Below are positions 1 through 5,984 of a stretch of 6,474 nt of DNA, in pieces. The stretch comes from Planctomycetaceae bacterium. GTDB taxonomy: Bacteria; Planctomycetota; Planctomycetia; Planctomycetales; Planctomycetaceae. The stretch covers positions 1-6,474 of the forward strand of contig JAGQQP010000243.1 of assembly GCA_020426085.1 (NCBI GenBank), given 5' to 3'. The notes below the pieces were generated by a model. That model saw only the letters and a list, made by a program, of their open reading frames with translations. It was not told where the DNA came from and ran no database searches. How positions within the stretch are numbered: the first letter of the stretch is position 1; each line of letters begins with the position of its first letter. Both the position numbers and the translations under genes were made by a program.

Positions 1-1
1 G

Positions 2-1615
2 CTGCTATTGGCGGCAGATAAACCAGCTGATAAAACGGCTGCCAACGAATCACCGCTACTGGCGGTCAAGCCGATTCTCAATCATGGACCGACGCGTTTG
101 CCAGCCGCTTTGAAATTTGCGGAACTGGATGCTGCCAAAGCAGCAAAACTTTCTGAAGCTCAAGCGAAAACCGTGAATCAGATCACTGAAAGTCTGAAGC
201 AGGCAGACTCGGAAGTCAGTCAGATTCAGGCCGGCATTAAAAAATCAAAGCAGCAGATCAAAACCGAAACGGATGCCTTAAAACTGCTGCAACAGCAACT
301 GAAAGCGATTTCGGAGAAGAAACCAGACGACAAAAAGACCGACGATCAATCAGATGAATCGGCTGAAGCCGCGAAACTGAAAGCGGATACCGTGTCGCAG
401 GAACTGAAGCAACTGGAACAGCAGGTAAAGATGCTGGAACAGTCGCTGCCTGAGAAGCAGAAGCAACAGGCAGAGTTGAAAAAGCAGCTCACCGCCGCCG
501 AAAAAAAACTGGCGGAACAGAAGACGAAAGAGAGTCAGTTTCAGGAATTCGTCAAACTTTTTCGCGAGCAGCCGCCTGCAGCAGATCCGTCACGCATTCG
601 TGAAGTGGCTGCGTTTACCCATTCGCGTCCTTTATATTCCTGTAAGATAGACTCCAGTGGAAATTACCTGCTTGCAGGAGCACAGGGATCGGCCTTTAAT
701 CGCTGGGACCTGGTGAGTGCCGAGAATACAGAACTGCTGGGACATCAGAGCTGGGTACGTCGATTTGATATCAGCCATTCTAACCCGTTGTTGATCACAG
801 GCGCTTATGAAGGGAAGATCGCCTGGTGGGATCTGGAGGCGGAACATCCCCAGCCACAACATCTGGTTGCGGCTCATAAAGGTTACGTGCGCGGAGTGAC
901 CATCAGTCCCGATGGATCGCTGGTCGCGACAGGGGGAAACGACTGTCTGGTGAAACTCTGGTCGGTCAAGACGGCGAAGCTGATCAAAACTTTTGAGGGC
1001 CATGAATATCAAGTCTATAACGTGAAATTTCACCCGAGTGGCCGCTGGCTGATTTCAGGGGATTTGCGGGGAAATCTGAAACAGTGGGATGTCGAAACCG
1101 GTGAACTGGTGCGTGATTTCGACGGGAGTGCGATTTATAAATATGATACGACATTTCATGGACATATCGGCGGGGTCCGTGGAATGGATATCAGCCGGGA
1201 TGGAAAATATTTTGCCATCTGTGGAATCGGTGAAGTTTCAAATGCTTTTGCCGGCATCGGAATACCGACCGTCATTCTGTTTGACTGGGTGACCGGCAAG
1301 CGACTGGCGGTGATGACACCTGATGATAATTTTAAAGGGACCTGCTGGGGCGTCCGCTTTCATCCCGAAAATGATTTCATCGCAGCCGTCGGTGGAAATT
1401 CATCGGGGATGATCTGGTTCTGGAGACCAGGAGAAGAAAAGCCCTTCGCGTCGGAAAAGGTCAAAGGTGTGCCTTACGATCTGGATTTCCATCCTGATGG
1501 TTTACGGATGTGTGTGGCCTGCTTTGACAAGACAGCGCGACTGTATCACCTGGGGCCCGAAACTCCTGCAGAGCTGGCAGCCAGAACTAAAGGCAAGGAA
1601 AAGAAGAAAAAGTGA
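2..1615 (+). CDS. Exported coiled-coil and seven-repeat WD40 protein (5' end cut by window)
   Basis: The reading frame is open to the left edge. The two codons before the TTG at 8 are Leu-Leu, and with it they read LLLAADKPA, like the end of a signal peptide, so the TTG is probably internal and the true start lies outside. Counting residue 1 at base 8, residues 45-185 are Gln/Lys/Glu/Leu-rich and look like a two-part coiled coil, broken near 103-120 by an Asp/Lys-rich stretch (KPDDKKTDDQSDES). Residues about 203-514 hold seven WD-type repeats, each with a GH- or H-like start, a 'PDG/HPSG' turn and a WD-like end (RWDL, WWDL, LWSV, QWDV, LFDW, WFW, LYHL). That is enough for a full beta-propeller. 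The protein ends KGKEKKKK. WD40 propellers are protein-binding scaffolds, and no catalytic site is visible. Planctomycetes often encode such proteins beside cytochrome-like or DUF1501/DUF1549 genes, but the upstream neighbour is not in view. The partner is unknown. Confidence 0.9.
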   Translation: MLLAADKPADKTAANESPLLAVKPILNHGPTRLPAALKFAELDAAKAAKLSEAQAKTVNQITESLKQADSEVSQIQAGIKKSKQQIKTETDALKLLQQQLKAISEKKPDDKKTDDQSDESAEAAKLKADTVSQELKQLEQQVKMLEQSLPEKQKQQAELKKQLTAAEKKLAEQKTKESQFQEFVKLFREQPPAADPSRIREVAAFTHSRPLYSCKIDSSGNYLLAGAQGSAFNRWDLVSAENTELLGHQSWVRRFDISHSNPLLITGAYEGKIAWWDLEAEHPQPQHLVAAHKGYVRGVTISPDGSLVATGGNDCLVKLWSVKTAKLIKTFEGHEYQVYNVKFHPSGRWLISGDLRGNLKQWDVETGELVRDFDGSAIYKYDTTFHGHIGGVRGMDISRDGKYFAICGIGEVSNAFAGIGIPTVILFDWVTGKRLAVMTPDDNFKGTCWGVRFHPENDFIAAVGGNSSGMIWFWRPGEEKPFASEKVKGVPYDLDFHPDGLRMCVACFDKTARLYHLGPETPAELAARTKGKEKKKK

Positions 1616-2083
1616 TTAAACTGCAGGAGGGGCACGCCGGACCGATTCCTGTTCTGCGAGTTGCTTGAGTTTTGCCATCTGTGACTTCAGAATCCGCTTT
1701 GTGAACCAGCTGAATGAGACTCCCATGAGGCGATGGAACAAGGAGGGGAAAACCAGTTCACAGCGATAGTCCAGTTCCGTTTTTCTGCCGTGTGCCGTCA
1801 GTTCATAGGTGACTTCCATTCGATGCGCGGGATGAGCCAGTTTCACAGCGAGCAGCGACGGTGGTTCGTATGCGGTGATAATTCCCTTGTAAGTCTGCGT
1901 ATTCAGTCCTTCTTTGATGGTATGGATGAATTTATTTCCTACACGGTTTTCTGTTTTTTTCCCCTTGGGATAATCAATTGATTCCAGACCTTCCATCCAG
2001 AGTTTCATTTTCTCGTCATCATTAAGATAACTGAAAACGATTTCAATCGGTGCGACGATTTCCTGATGGTGTGTAATTTCCAA
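1616..2083 (-). CDS. SRPBCC (START-like/polyketide cyclase) family protein
   Basis: This 155-residue protein has the usual length and opening of a stand-alone SRPBCC domain: an early beta strand with 'I.APIEIVFSYLNDDEKMKLW' character, then alternating strands (KFIHTIKEG, YKGIITAYEPPSLLAVKL, MEVTYELTAHGRKTELDYRCEL) and a long C-terminal helix (about 114-145) that would close the hydrophobic pocket. The family binds lipids or other hydrophobic ligands, or acts as a cyclase-like enzyme; the ligand cannot be read from the sequence. No signal peptide or membrane segment is seen, so it is probably cytoplasmic. The start is TTG. No ATG or GTG lies between it and the upstream in-frame stop, and a GAGAGGG ribosome site sits about 6-7 bases before it. 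Its stop touches the stop of the convergent WD40 gene. The last residues (SVRRAPPAV) look like a disordered tail. Confidence 0.85.
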   Translation of the reverse strand: MEITHHQEIVAPIEIVFSYLNDDEKMKLWMEGLESIDYPKGKKTENRVGNKFIHTIKEGLNTQTYKGIITAYEPPSLLAVKLAHPAHRMEVTYELTAHGRKTELDYRCELVFPSLFHRLMGVSFSWFTKRILKSQMAKLKQLAEQESVRRAPPAV

Positions 2084-2093
2084 TGCAGCCCTC
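2084..2093 (-). promoter_or_regulatory. Ribosome binding site deciding the TTG start of the SRPBCC gene
   Basis: On the - strand the bases before the TTG read GAGAGGGCTGCA, a purine-rich Shine-Dalgarno-like run at normal spacing. Because the frame upstream contains no ATG or GTG before a stop, this site supports TTG as the true start. Confidence 0.55.
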
Positions 2094-2141
2094 TCCCCGG
2101 TTGAACCTGACTTATCATTTGAGAATAGAATCTTAAGTTAC

Positions 2142-2160
2142 TCACCAATATTACTGGTGA
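2142..2160. promoter_or_regulatory. 19-bp near-perfect palindrome in the SRPBCC leader
   Basis: TCACCAATATTACTGGTGA is symmetric about 2151 with a single mismatched pair (2148/2154); the outer arms TCACCA and TGGTGA are exact. The AT-rich centre and the length are typical of a site for a dimeric repressor. It lies just downstream of the candidate -10, where a bound protein could block transcription. The alternative is a small hairpin in the leader RNA. No regulator gene is visible nearby. Confidence 0.4.
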
Positions 2161-2184
2161 AATTCCAGTCGTAGCTCAGGCCGT

Positions 2185-2214
2185 ATTGTAGCATGCTTTT
2201 ACTGCAAGTGTGAT
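2185..2214 (-). promoter_or_regulatory. Candidate extended -10 promoter for the SRPBCC gene
   Basis: Read on the - strand, TGCTACAAT (2185-2193) matches an extended -10 element: TGN followed by a hexamer with five of six consensus bases. ATCACA (2209-2214), four of six to TTGACA, lies 18 bases upstream. Transcription would begin near 2178 and give a leader of about 95 bases before the TTG. The match is by eye and promoter rules in this phylum are poorly known. Confidence 0.35.
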
Positions 2215-2220
2215 CACGCT
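2207..2220. promoter_or_regulatory. 14-bp palindrome overlapping the candidate -35
   Basis: AGTGTGATCACGCT contains the perfect 8-bp palindrome GTGATCAC and is symmetric over 14 bases except for one pair (2209/2218). It overlaps the proposed -35 hexamer of the SRPBCC promoter, a usual position for an operator. The symmetric core is short and could be chance. Confidence 0.25.
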
Positions 2221-2451
2221 GTCGATCAGATTAATGAGTTTTTGTGCAAACCGGTTTCAGTATCCAGCCCACCGTTCAGCCAGTTGCTTATTGCAATGCC
2301 TTACAGGGCGATGTAGGATGCTGAATGAATGCGGGTCCCGCCCTCTGTCCTGTCAGAAATAGCGCGATTTCTGGCTGAGTAGAGTCTCTCTCCTGACGAA
2401 TCCGATTCGATCCTGTTAATGCTGTCAGTTAAACTTTCAAGGGCCAATTGA

Positions 2452-3714
2452 ATGCAATTTCTGGCAATTCCATGCCTCCTGATTCTCGTGTATTTTGGGA
2501 TGATGTACCTTTACTGGGGACGGAGTTGTCTCCGGTTTTATGAGCAGAATCAAGCCAGTACCGAAGCGAATTCATATCAGCCTCCCGCCGTCGTGCTGCT
2601 GCCATTGAGGGGGAATGACCCGTTTTTAATCAATTGCCTGGATGGCCTGCTCAATCAGGAGTATCCGGCATATTCAGTGAAAATCATCGTGGACCATGCG
2701 GAAGATCCTGTTTTTGAGTTTGTGAATCAGTATCTGGAAACACACAGTCATCCTCATTGTCAGGTCAGTGTGCTCAATTCACGCAGAGAGGACTGCGGGT
2801 TGAAAAATCAGTCATTGCTCCAGGGCTTATCAGATCTCTCGGACGATATCGAAGTGGTCGCCTGGCTGGATGCCGATGTGGTCCCTCACCGGACCTGGCT
2901 GCGGGATCTGGTACAGCCTCTGCAGGACGAGCAGGTTGGCGTCGCTTCCGGGATCAGGTGGTATGCGCCTCGCGAAGCGAATGTGGGAACCCTGGTGCGG
3001 TATATCTGGAATTCCGCAGCCGTAATTCAGATGCTGGCGGTAGAGATTGTCTGGGGAGGTTCTGTCGCGATCAGCGGTCGAATTTTTCGTAACCCTCATC
3101 TGGCAGAATCCTGGTCGAAAATGATGTGGGAAGATACCTGTTTGAATTCACTGGCAGCCCGGCTGGATCAGAAAGTCATGTTTGTCCCGGCCGTCACGAT
3201 GGTCAATGAAGAATCGACGTCTCTGAAATCCTGTTTTCAATTCATAACCCGGCAGTTAATGAATGCCCGGTTTTATCATTCCCGCTGGTTGTTTATTAGT
3301 GCCCTCGGTTTGCTGTCAGCAGTCGCTGAGATGATCCTGATTGCGCAACTGGTGATGTTTGTGTATGAGGGTAATCTGCTCTGGGCGGGGATCATTCTCG
3401 GCGTCGTTGCTTTTGCCAGCGGGTCTGTAGGTTATGCGGTATTCCGTCTGGATTTGCAGATCAGACAATTGATCGCGCAACGGGGAACGAAAGTGGATCG
3501 CCTGCCGATTGTCGCTGTATTTTTCCTGATACCGACATTACTCGTGTATTGTGCGGCTTTGTTAGCAGCCAGAAGAACAGAACGCATTCGCTGGCGAGGC
3601 GTCGTCTATAATGCGACCGCGCCGTTTCAGATTCAGATTGTGCACTATGAGCCTTACCAGGTCACTGTTCACAACGAGAAACAGATTAGACAGCAGAATT
3701 CATCAATTGTCTGA
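2452..3714 (+). CDS. Membrane-bound family 2 glycosyltransferase, ceramide glucosyltransferase/HpnI-like
   Basis: This 420-residue protein transfers a sugar from a nucleotide-sugar, most likely to a lipid or other membrane-associated acceptor at the inner membrane. Residues about 1-22 form an N-terminal membrane segment. The GT-A domain follows: PPAVVLLPLRGND (44-56), the first Asp in IIVDHAED (D81), the metal-binding WLDADV (D140, D142), WGGSVAIS (201-208) and the catalytic-base region WEDT (E227-D228). Three more hydrophobic segments lie near 280-303, 309-331 and 353-373, and the tail carries an I.WRG..Y motif (379-386) often seen at the end of such enzymes. The domain order resembles ceramide glucosyltransferases and the hopanoid enzyme HpnI. 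At the place of the (Q/R)xxRW motif it reads RQLMNAR (267-273), so Gln is kept but RW is not. The ATG has only a weak AAGGG upstream. The acceptor is unknown; no hopanoid genes are in view. Confidence 0.85.
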   Translation: MQFLAIPCLLILVYFGMMYLYWGRSCLRFYEQNQASTEANSYQPPAVVLLPLRGNDPFLINCLDGLLNQEYPAYSVKIIVDHAEDPVFEFVNQYLETHSHPHCQVSVLNSRREDCGLKNQSLLQGLSDLSDDIEVVAWLDADVVPHRTWLRDLVQPLQDEQVGVASGIRWYAPREANVGTLVRYIWNSAAVIQMLAVEIVWGGSVAISGRIFRNPHLAESWSKMMWEDTCLNSLAARLDQKVMFVPAVTMVNEESTSLKSCFQFITRQLMNARFYHSRWLFISALGLLSAVAEMILIAQLVMFVYEGNLLWAGIILGVVAFASGSVGYAVFRLDLQIRQLIAQRGTKVDRLPIVAVFFLIPTLLVYCAALLAARRTERIRWRGVVYNATAPFQIQIVHYEPYQVTVHNEKQIRQQNSSIV

Positions 3715-3750
3715 ACTCGTCACAACGACTGGTTGATTTCATGCAGGCAG

Positions 3751-4704
3751 CTATTCCAGCGAACCTGCTTCTTCCAGTGCCAGCAGTTGATTCAAATCAT
3801 CGACCCAGTGTGATTCACCCCGAGACTTAAGTCGAGCTATATAAGAGTGGATTTTTCCAGCGTTGCCTCGCCCGCTGGCGAGAAGCCTGCCTCCCAGTCT
3901 GACACCCCAGGGAATTTTCGGGTTGATTGAAGTGTCTCTGGTATTTTTCAGCACAATAGGGTCCCAGAACAGACGGCTGCAGACAGGTTGGAATCCGAGT
4001 CGAGTATACAGCTTCAAACAACCACTGAATTTCTGGTTGGATTTCAGATGGGTTGAATAATTAGGGTGTACCAGGAAAAAAGGAGAGTTCGCAATTAACA
4101 GGCCATCAACTTTGAGCCACTTTGTGAAATCAGCCAGGATTTCACTCGGTTCAGGGACATGTTCGAGCACATCCAGGCAGATAATCACATCGAAAGAATC
4201 CGGTTCGAGTTCTGCCAGCGACTGGATCATATTGATTTCAGCTGAATTGTTCTGGAAGACTTGCTGCGCGTAAGAAATGCAGTCCGCTGAAACTTCGAAG
4301 TATGTAACATCATGATTCGTACTCGACCACTGCAGGCTGTCGAATCCCAGTCCATCCCCAAAGGCAAGTATTTTCAGCGGCTGGGGAAAGTTGGATTTCA
4401 GGTAATTACAGATCCAGTTCCTGATTTCCAGCTTGAGTGGCCTGCGATTCCAGACGGAAGTTTCGTAGAGAAATGCATTTGTTGTTGCATAAAACTGAAT
4501 GAGTCCCTCACTCCAGGTATGAGGAGTTAATTGACTTTTCTTAAGCTCTGTTCTCACATTCCATCCCAGGCATTGTTCTTCCTGGAGCAGCTTCGATGTG
4601 ACCGTTTTTTTGTGCTCTCCCGAGATGCTGGAAATCAGACCGATTAATTCCGTGTTCTGATTGAGTGGCCAGGGGAGATCAGGTTTTTGTGCTGATTGTT
4701 TCAT
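3751..4704 (-). CDS. Class I SAM-dependent methyltransferase (Methyltransf_11/23-like)
   Basis: The 317-residue product has a central Rossmann methyltransferase domain. Motif I is ILAFGDGLG (112-120), with the GxGxG glycines G116, G118 and G120. Strand 2 ends in YFEVS, where E137 should hold the ribose of SAM. Motif IV/post-IV is FDVIICLDVLEHVPEP (171-186), the classic 'LDVLEHV' signature, followed by an 'LKVDGLLIANSPFF' strand. The acidic residue usual before GxGxG (as in LDVGCGTG) is Ala114 here. About 110 residues lie ahead of motif I, including a Trp/Tyr-rich part (FYATTNAFLYETSVWNRR, 71-88) that may bind substrate. About 80 residues follow the core and end in a charged helix. No signal peptide or membrane segment is seen. 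The ATG has only a weak purine site upstream. A terminator separates it from the LRR gene, so it probably has its own promoter. It converges with the glycosyltransferase across 36 bp. Substrate unknown. Confidence 0.85.
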   Translation of the reverse strand: MKQSAQKPDLPWPLNQNTELIGLISSISGEHKKTVTSKLLQEEQCLGWNVRTELKKSQLTPHTWSEGLIQFYATTNAFLYETSVWNRRPLKLEIRNWICNYLKSNFPQPLKILAFGDGLGFDSLQWSSTNHDVTYFEVSADCISYAQQVFQNNSAEINMIQSLAELEPDSFDVIICLDVLEHVPEPSEILADFTKWLKVDGLLIANSPFFLVHPNYSTHLKSNQKFSGCLKLYTRLGFQPVCSRLFWDPIVLKNTRDTSINPKIPWGVRLGGRLLASGRGNAGKIHSYIARLKSRGESHWVDDLNQLLALEEAGSLE

Positions 4705-4787
4705 TGGAACTCATTCAAAGAGGAAAAATAAAAGAAGAAGTGAGCATGTTGCTCTTAACGTATGTGTACTTCTCAAAGTGTGAAGCC
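4705..4787. other. Leader/promoter region of the methyltransferase gene
   Basis: Since a terminator lies just upstream, this short stretch should carry the methyltransferase promoter. No clear sigma70 pair is visible on the - strand. It contains a small hairpin, GAGCA-TGT-TGCTC (4742-4754), followed on the - strand by a pyrimidine-rich run, which could be a leader structure or chance. Confidence 0.3.
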
Positions 4788-4822
4788 AAAAAAACGCAGA
4801 ACTGTCACAGTCCTGCGTTTTT
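4788..4822. terminator. Bidirectional intrinsic terminator between LRR and methyltransferase genes
   Basis: The stem pairs ACGCAG (4794-4799) with CTGCGT (4813-4818) and ACTG (4801-4804) with CAGT (4808-4811), with one A/C mismatch and a TCA loop. It is flanked by seven A on the left and five T on the right. On the - strand the hairpin is followed by a run of U, and it sits about 21 bases after the LRR stop codon, as expected for that gene's terminator. The symmetry lets it stop transcription from the + side as well. It insulates the methyltransferase gene from LRR transcription. Confidence 0.85.
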
Positions 4823-4843
4823 CTGTCTGGTAATTCAGATTGC

Positions 4844-5623
4844 TTATTTTTCTTTTTTCTCAGGTTGCTTGGGAGTTTCTTTTTTTTCTGCTGGTTTTTC
4901 AGCGGGCTTTTTCTCCGCTTTCTTTTCAGCCGGTTTGGGTTCTTCTTTCTTTTCTTTTTTGGGTTCCGGTTTTTTCTCGGCTGGCTTTTTCTCAGCGGGT
5001 TTCTTTTCTTCAGGTTTCTTTTCTACCGGTTTGGGAAGTTCCGGTTTTTCAGCAGCAACCGGTTTGGGTTCTTCCGGCATACCGATGACTTCCAGGCCGG
5101 TAATCTGTTTCTGCAGTGCCAGGCCGGCAGGACGGGTGACTTTCGTCTGCCAGACGTAAAGTCGTTTGAGTTTTTTCAGTGAACTCAACTGGGAAAGTCC
5201 CGCGTCGGTGATGTCTGTGCCATACAGGTTCAGATATTCCAGGTTGGGAAGCTGCTGCAGATGCTTGAGACCCGCGTCATTGACTTTTGTTTTTTCCAGG
5301 TGCAGGTGAGTCAGGTCTTTCAGATGCTGCAGTTGTGCCAGTCCGGCGGAAGTCACTTCGGTACCACGCAGGTTGAGTGAGGCGACTTTCGAAAGTCCTG
5401 CGAGAGTTTTGAGGGTCTCATCAGTTATCTTCTGGTCAGACAGATGAAAAGCGATTTCGAGTCGGTCATCATTTTGAGCCAGTTCCAGGACGGAACCTCC
5501 CGCGGCGATGATTTTGGCTTTGGCCTGCTCAGTAGCTGGGTTGGTTTTTTTATCCTCGGCTGACAGGTCTGCAACCTGGGTGAGCGAGATAACGGAAATC
5601 AGCGCGACAGAAAAAAATCTCAT
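4844..5623 (-). CDS. Exported leucine-rich-repeat protein with Lys/Pro/Glu tail
   Basis: The 259-residue precursor starts with a signal peptide (MRFFSVALISVISLTQVADLSA) with likely cleavage before EDKK, so it should be exported. Residues about 55-180 carry roughly five leucine-rich repeats of 24 residues, with recurring units such as LNLRGTEVTSAGL, LHLEKTKVNDAGL and LNLYGTDITDAGL. This is the LRR class (LRR_6-like) common in planctomycetes. LRRs bind proteins, and no catalytic part is seen. From about 184 the chain becomes almost only Lys, Pro, Glu and Ala to the end. The ATG is preceded by AAGGATAGG at good spacing, which supports this start. The gene ends in a clear terminator and diverges from the MlaE gene, so it is probably transcribed alone. 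A perfect TTGACA lies 41 bases before the start (5664-5669, - strand), but no good -10 follows. The partner and role are unknown. Confidence 0.88.
   Translation of the reverse strand: MRFFSVALISVISLTQVADLSAEDKKTNPATEQAKAKIIAAGGSVLELAQNDDRLEIAFHLSDQKITDETLKTLAGLSKVASLNLRGTEVTSAGLAQLQHLKDLTHLHLEKTKVNDAGLKHLQQLPNLEYLNLYGTDITDAGLSQLSSLKKLKRLYVWQTKVTRPAGLALQKQITGLEVIGMPEEPKPVAAEKPELPKPVEKKPEEKKPAEKKPAEKKPEPKKEKKEEPKPAEKKAEKKPAEKPAEKKETPKQPEKKEK
4847..5074 (-). repeat. Low-complexity coding repeat (EKKPA-type) and polypurine tract
   Basis: The last 76 codons of the LRR gene encode degenerate repeats around EKKPA/EKKPE (for example EKKPAEKKPAEKKPE). The coding (-) strand is strongly purine-rich and the + strand is a run of T and C. 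Because of this, the + strand reads as Phe/Ser/Gly-rich open frames that are not genes. Such a tract is prone to repeat-number change by slippage. In the protein it should be a disordered, highly charged extension with a net positive charge. Confidence 0.8.
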
Positions 5624-5984
5624 TTTACCTATCCTTACTTTCTCTGTTGTTCATCGGATTTGGTGTCAAAGTGGGCAGCACATCCTCGTCAGAGGGACCG
5701 GTTCGACCGGCATCTCGTGAGACTGACGTGCATTAAATCAATATGAGGCTTGGAGATACACCCCAATTTATCAATTCAACTGATCTTGATGCATTTTATC
5801 AGGAGAAAAGGTCAGACGGAAAGACTCAACTCCAAAAATGTGTCCTTCCACCAGAAAATCGCTCCGTTTGTGAATTGAGCCGGCAATGAAGAAATGGTCT
5901 CGATTCAAATTCCAAAATCCATTAACCTTCCGCTCGCGGTATTTTGTAGAAAGTGAATACTAAAGTCTGAACTGGAAAGAATTA
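5624..5984. other. Divergent intergenic region between LRR and MlaE genes
   Basis: This 361-bp region must serve both divergent genes. Nearest the LRR gene is a perfect -35 hexamer on the - strand (TTGACA, 5664-5669) without a matching -10. A GC-rich hairpin lies at 5687-5728 and is listed separately. Before MlaE the best match is TTAACC (5922-5927), 17 bases, TGTAGA (5945-5950), which is weak. One 48-codon open frame (5743-5889, +) is present but has no ribosome site and unusual codons, so I do not call it. No RNA gene is recognised. Confidence 0.55.
5687..5728. other. GC-rich inverted repeat in the LRR/MlaE intergenic region
   Basis: CCGGT-TCG-ACCGG (5698-5710) forms a perfect 5-bp stem with a 3-base loop. 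It is enclosed by the outer arms CGTCAG (5687-5692) and CTGACG (5723-5728), with unequal inner loops of 5 and 12 bases. There is no T run on either side, so it is not an intrinsic terminator. It could be an operator or a structure in a long leader; chance is also possible. Confidence 0.3.

Larger units (their letters stand above)
2084..2451. other. Divergent intergenic region between SRPBCC and glycosyltransferase genes
   Basis: This 368-bp stretch separates two genes that point away from each other, so it should hold both promoters. On the SRPBCC side there is a candidate extended -10 promoter and two palindromes, listed separately. On the glycosyltransferase side the best sigma70-like match is TTGCAA (2291-2296), a 17-base spacer and TAGGAT (2314-2319). 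This is four of six matches at each hexamer and too weak to call alone. GCGGGTCCCGC at 2331-2341 is a short perfect palindrome of no clear use. A weak AAGGG lies 8 bases before the glycosyltransferase ATG. I see no convincing small gene or RNA gene here. Confidence 0.6.

Noticed and set aside
632..1033. - strand open frame of 133 codons inside the WD40 gene
   Set aside because: It lies fully opposite WD40 repeats whose motifs are clear, and its product has no family features.
1563..1629. 9-bp perfect inverted repeat CTCCTGCAG/CTGCAGGAG around the convergent stops, considered as a shared terminator
   Set aside because: The 49-base loop and the lack of a T run do not fit an intrinsic terminator, and about one repeat of this size is expected by chance in the window.
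2757..3099. Open frames in other phases (+ and -) within the glycosyltransferase gene
   Set aside because: They overlap the GT-A core with its DADV and WGGS motifs, and their products are Arg/Gly/Ser-rich shadows.
3715..3750. Search for a terminator in the 36-bp gap between the convergent glycosyltransferase and methyltransferase genes
   Set aside because: Only a 3-bp stem (GTC..GAC) is visible and there is no T run.
4665..5182. Phe/Ser/Gly-rich open frames on the + strand opposite the LRR gene
   Set aside because: They are the complement of the Lys/Pro/Glu tail. The polypyrimidine strand lacks stop codons by composition, and the - strand frame has a signal peptide, LRRs and a ribosome site.
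5743..5889. A 48-codon + strand open frame in the LRR/MlaE intergenic region
   Set aside because: It has no Shine-Dalgarno site before the ATG, contains no CTG leucine codons although these dominate the neighbours, and shows no recognisable domain. It could be rescued by conservation in relatives.
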